Source of the DNA: Buchnera aphidicola str. G002 (Myzus persicae) | GTDB lineage: Bacteria; Pseudomonadota; Gammaproteobacteria; Enterobacterales; Enterobacteriaceae | Reading direction: 5' to 3' | NCBI RefSeq assembly: GCF_000521565.1 | Contig: NZ_CP002701.1 | Coordinates: 62,001-126,000 of the forward strand | Length of the DNA: 64,000 nucleotides | Shown: positions 63,954-64,000 of the stretch, piece after piece | Layout: every line of letters begins with the position of its first letter | Position numbering within the stretch: the first letter of the stretch is position 1 | Notes under the pieces: generated by a model | Seen by the model: the letters and a program-made list of their open reading frames with translations, nothing else | What the model was told of the DNA's origin: nothing | Databases searched by the model: none | Made by a program: the position numbers and the translations under genes

Positions 63954-64000
63954 TTAAAAAATAATTTTATATTTTACTCGTTGCTGTTCTAATAAAATTA
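63954..64000 (-). CDS. C-terminal tail of a minus-strand gene, possibly tyrS
   Basis: A frame entering from the right edge ends at a TAA (63954-63956) with the tail ILLEQQRVKYKIIF. It loosely fits the end of TyrS in E. coli (LLRRGKKNYCLIC), and tyrS lies on the minus strand beyond nth in E. coli. Only about 15 codons are visible, so this is a guess from weak similarity and gene order. Confidence 0.35.
   Translation of the reverse strand, partial: ILLEQQRVKYKIIF

Overview
The window is AT-rich, densely packed gammaproteobacterial DNA whose genes match Escherichia coli orthologues one for one but in reduced form. The features that point to Buchnera aphidicola, the aphid endosymbiont, are: complete essential amino-acid genes (hisGDCBHAFI, aroC, dapA, dapE), flagellar basal-body genes with no motility or chemotaxis genes nearby, coding frames rich in poly(A) runs, tRNAs mostly lacking an encoded CCA, and no mobile elements, phage or CRISPR. 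The strain cannot be named from the sequence alone.

Layout. 1-6.7 kb: end of the rpsU-dnaG operon, tsaD, ribB, an HldE reduced to its kinase domain, cca and uppP. 6.7-14.8 kb: the ptsH-ptsI-crr sugar phosphotransferase operon, cysK, ligA, a tRNA-Val/tRNA-Lys pair, gltX and tRNA-Ala, in the same neighbourhood as in E. coli. 14.8-25.4 kb: flagellar export and basal-body cluster fliE / fliFGHIJK, a FliM-FliN fusion, a FliO-FliP fusion, fliQ and fliR. 25.5-32.7 kb: rpmBG, a shortened tamB, ppa, tldE, the RNase P RNA gene and rsmI. 32.7-41.2 kb: fabB, talA-tktB, dapE, a miniature bamC-like lipoprotein frame, dapA and aroC. 41.4-49.4 kb: smrB and the histidine operon. 49.7-55.3 kb: gnd, dcd, metG, tilS and tRNA-Val(GAC). 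55.3-64 kb: ribE, the Rsx/Rnf electron-transport operon rsxABCDGE, nth, priA, and what may be the tail of tyrS.

How the genes fit together. The biosynthetic genes make histidine, chorismate and lysine precursors. The PTS, pentose-phosphate (gnd, talA, tktB) and Rsx genes supply carbon, NADPH/pentoses and membrane redox coupling. The flagellar genes encode the export apparatus, MS/C-ring and ATPase. FliG has lost all five charged residues that engage the stator in E. coli, and FliM has lost its CheY-binding N-terminus, so this machine looks adapted for export or surface anchoring rather than rotation.

The most interesting observations are domain-level erosion inside full-length genes: PriA without helicase motifs but with all eight zinc cysteines, CCA enzyme without its HD pair, kinase-only HldE, and TamB without its C-terminus. 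Two flagellar gene fusions stand out as well. Two genes, fliK and rsxC, are interrupted at poly(A) tracts where one extra A in the mRNA would restore a full-length protein. I found no clearly foreign island or wholly new system; the novelty lies in how known machines are being pared down.
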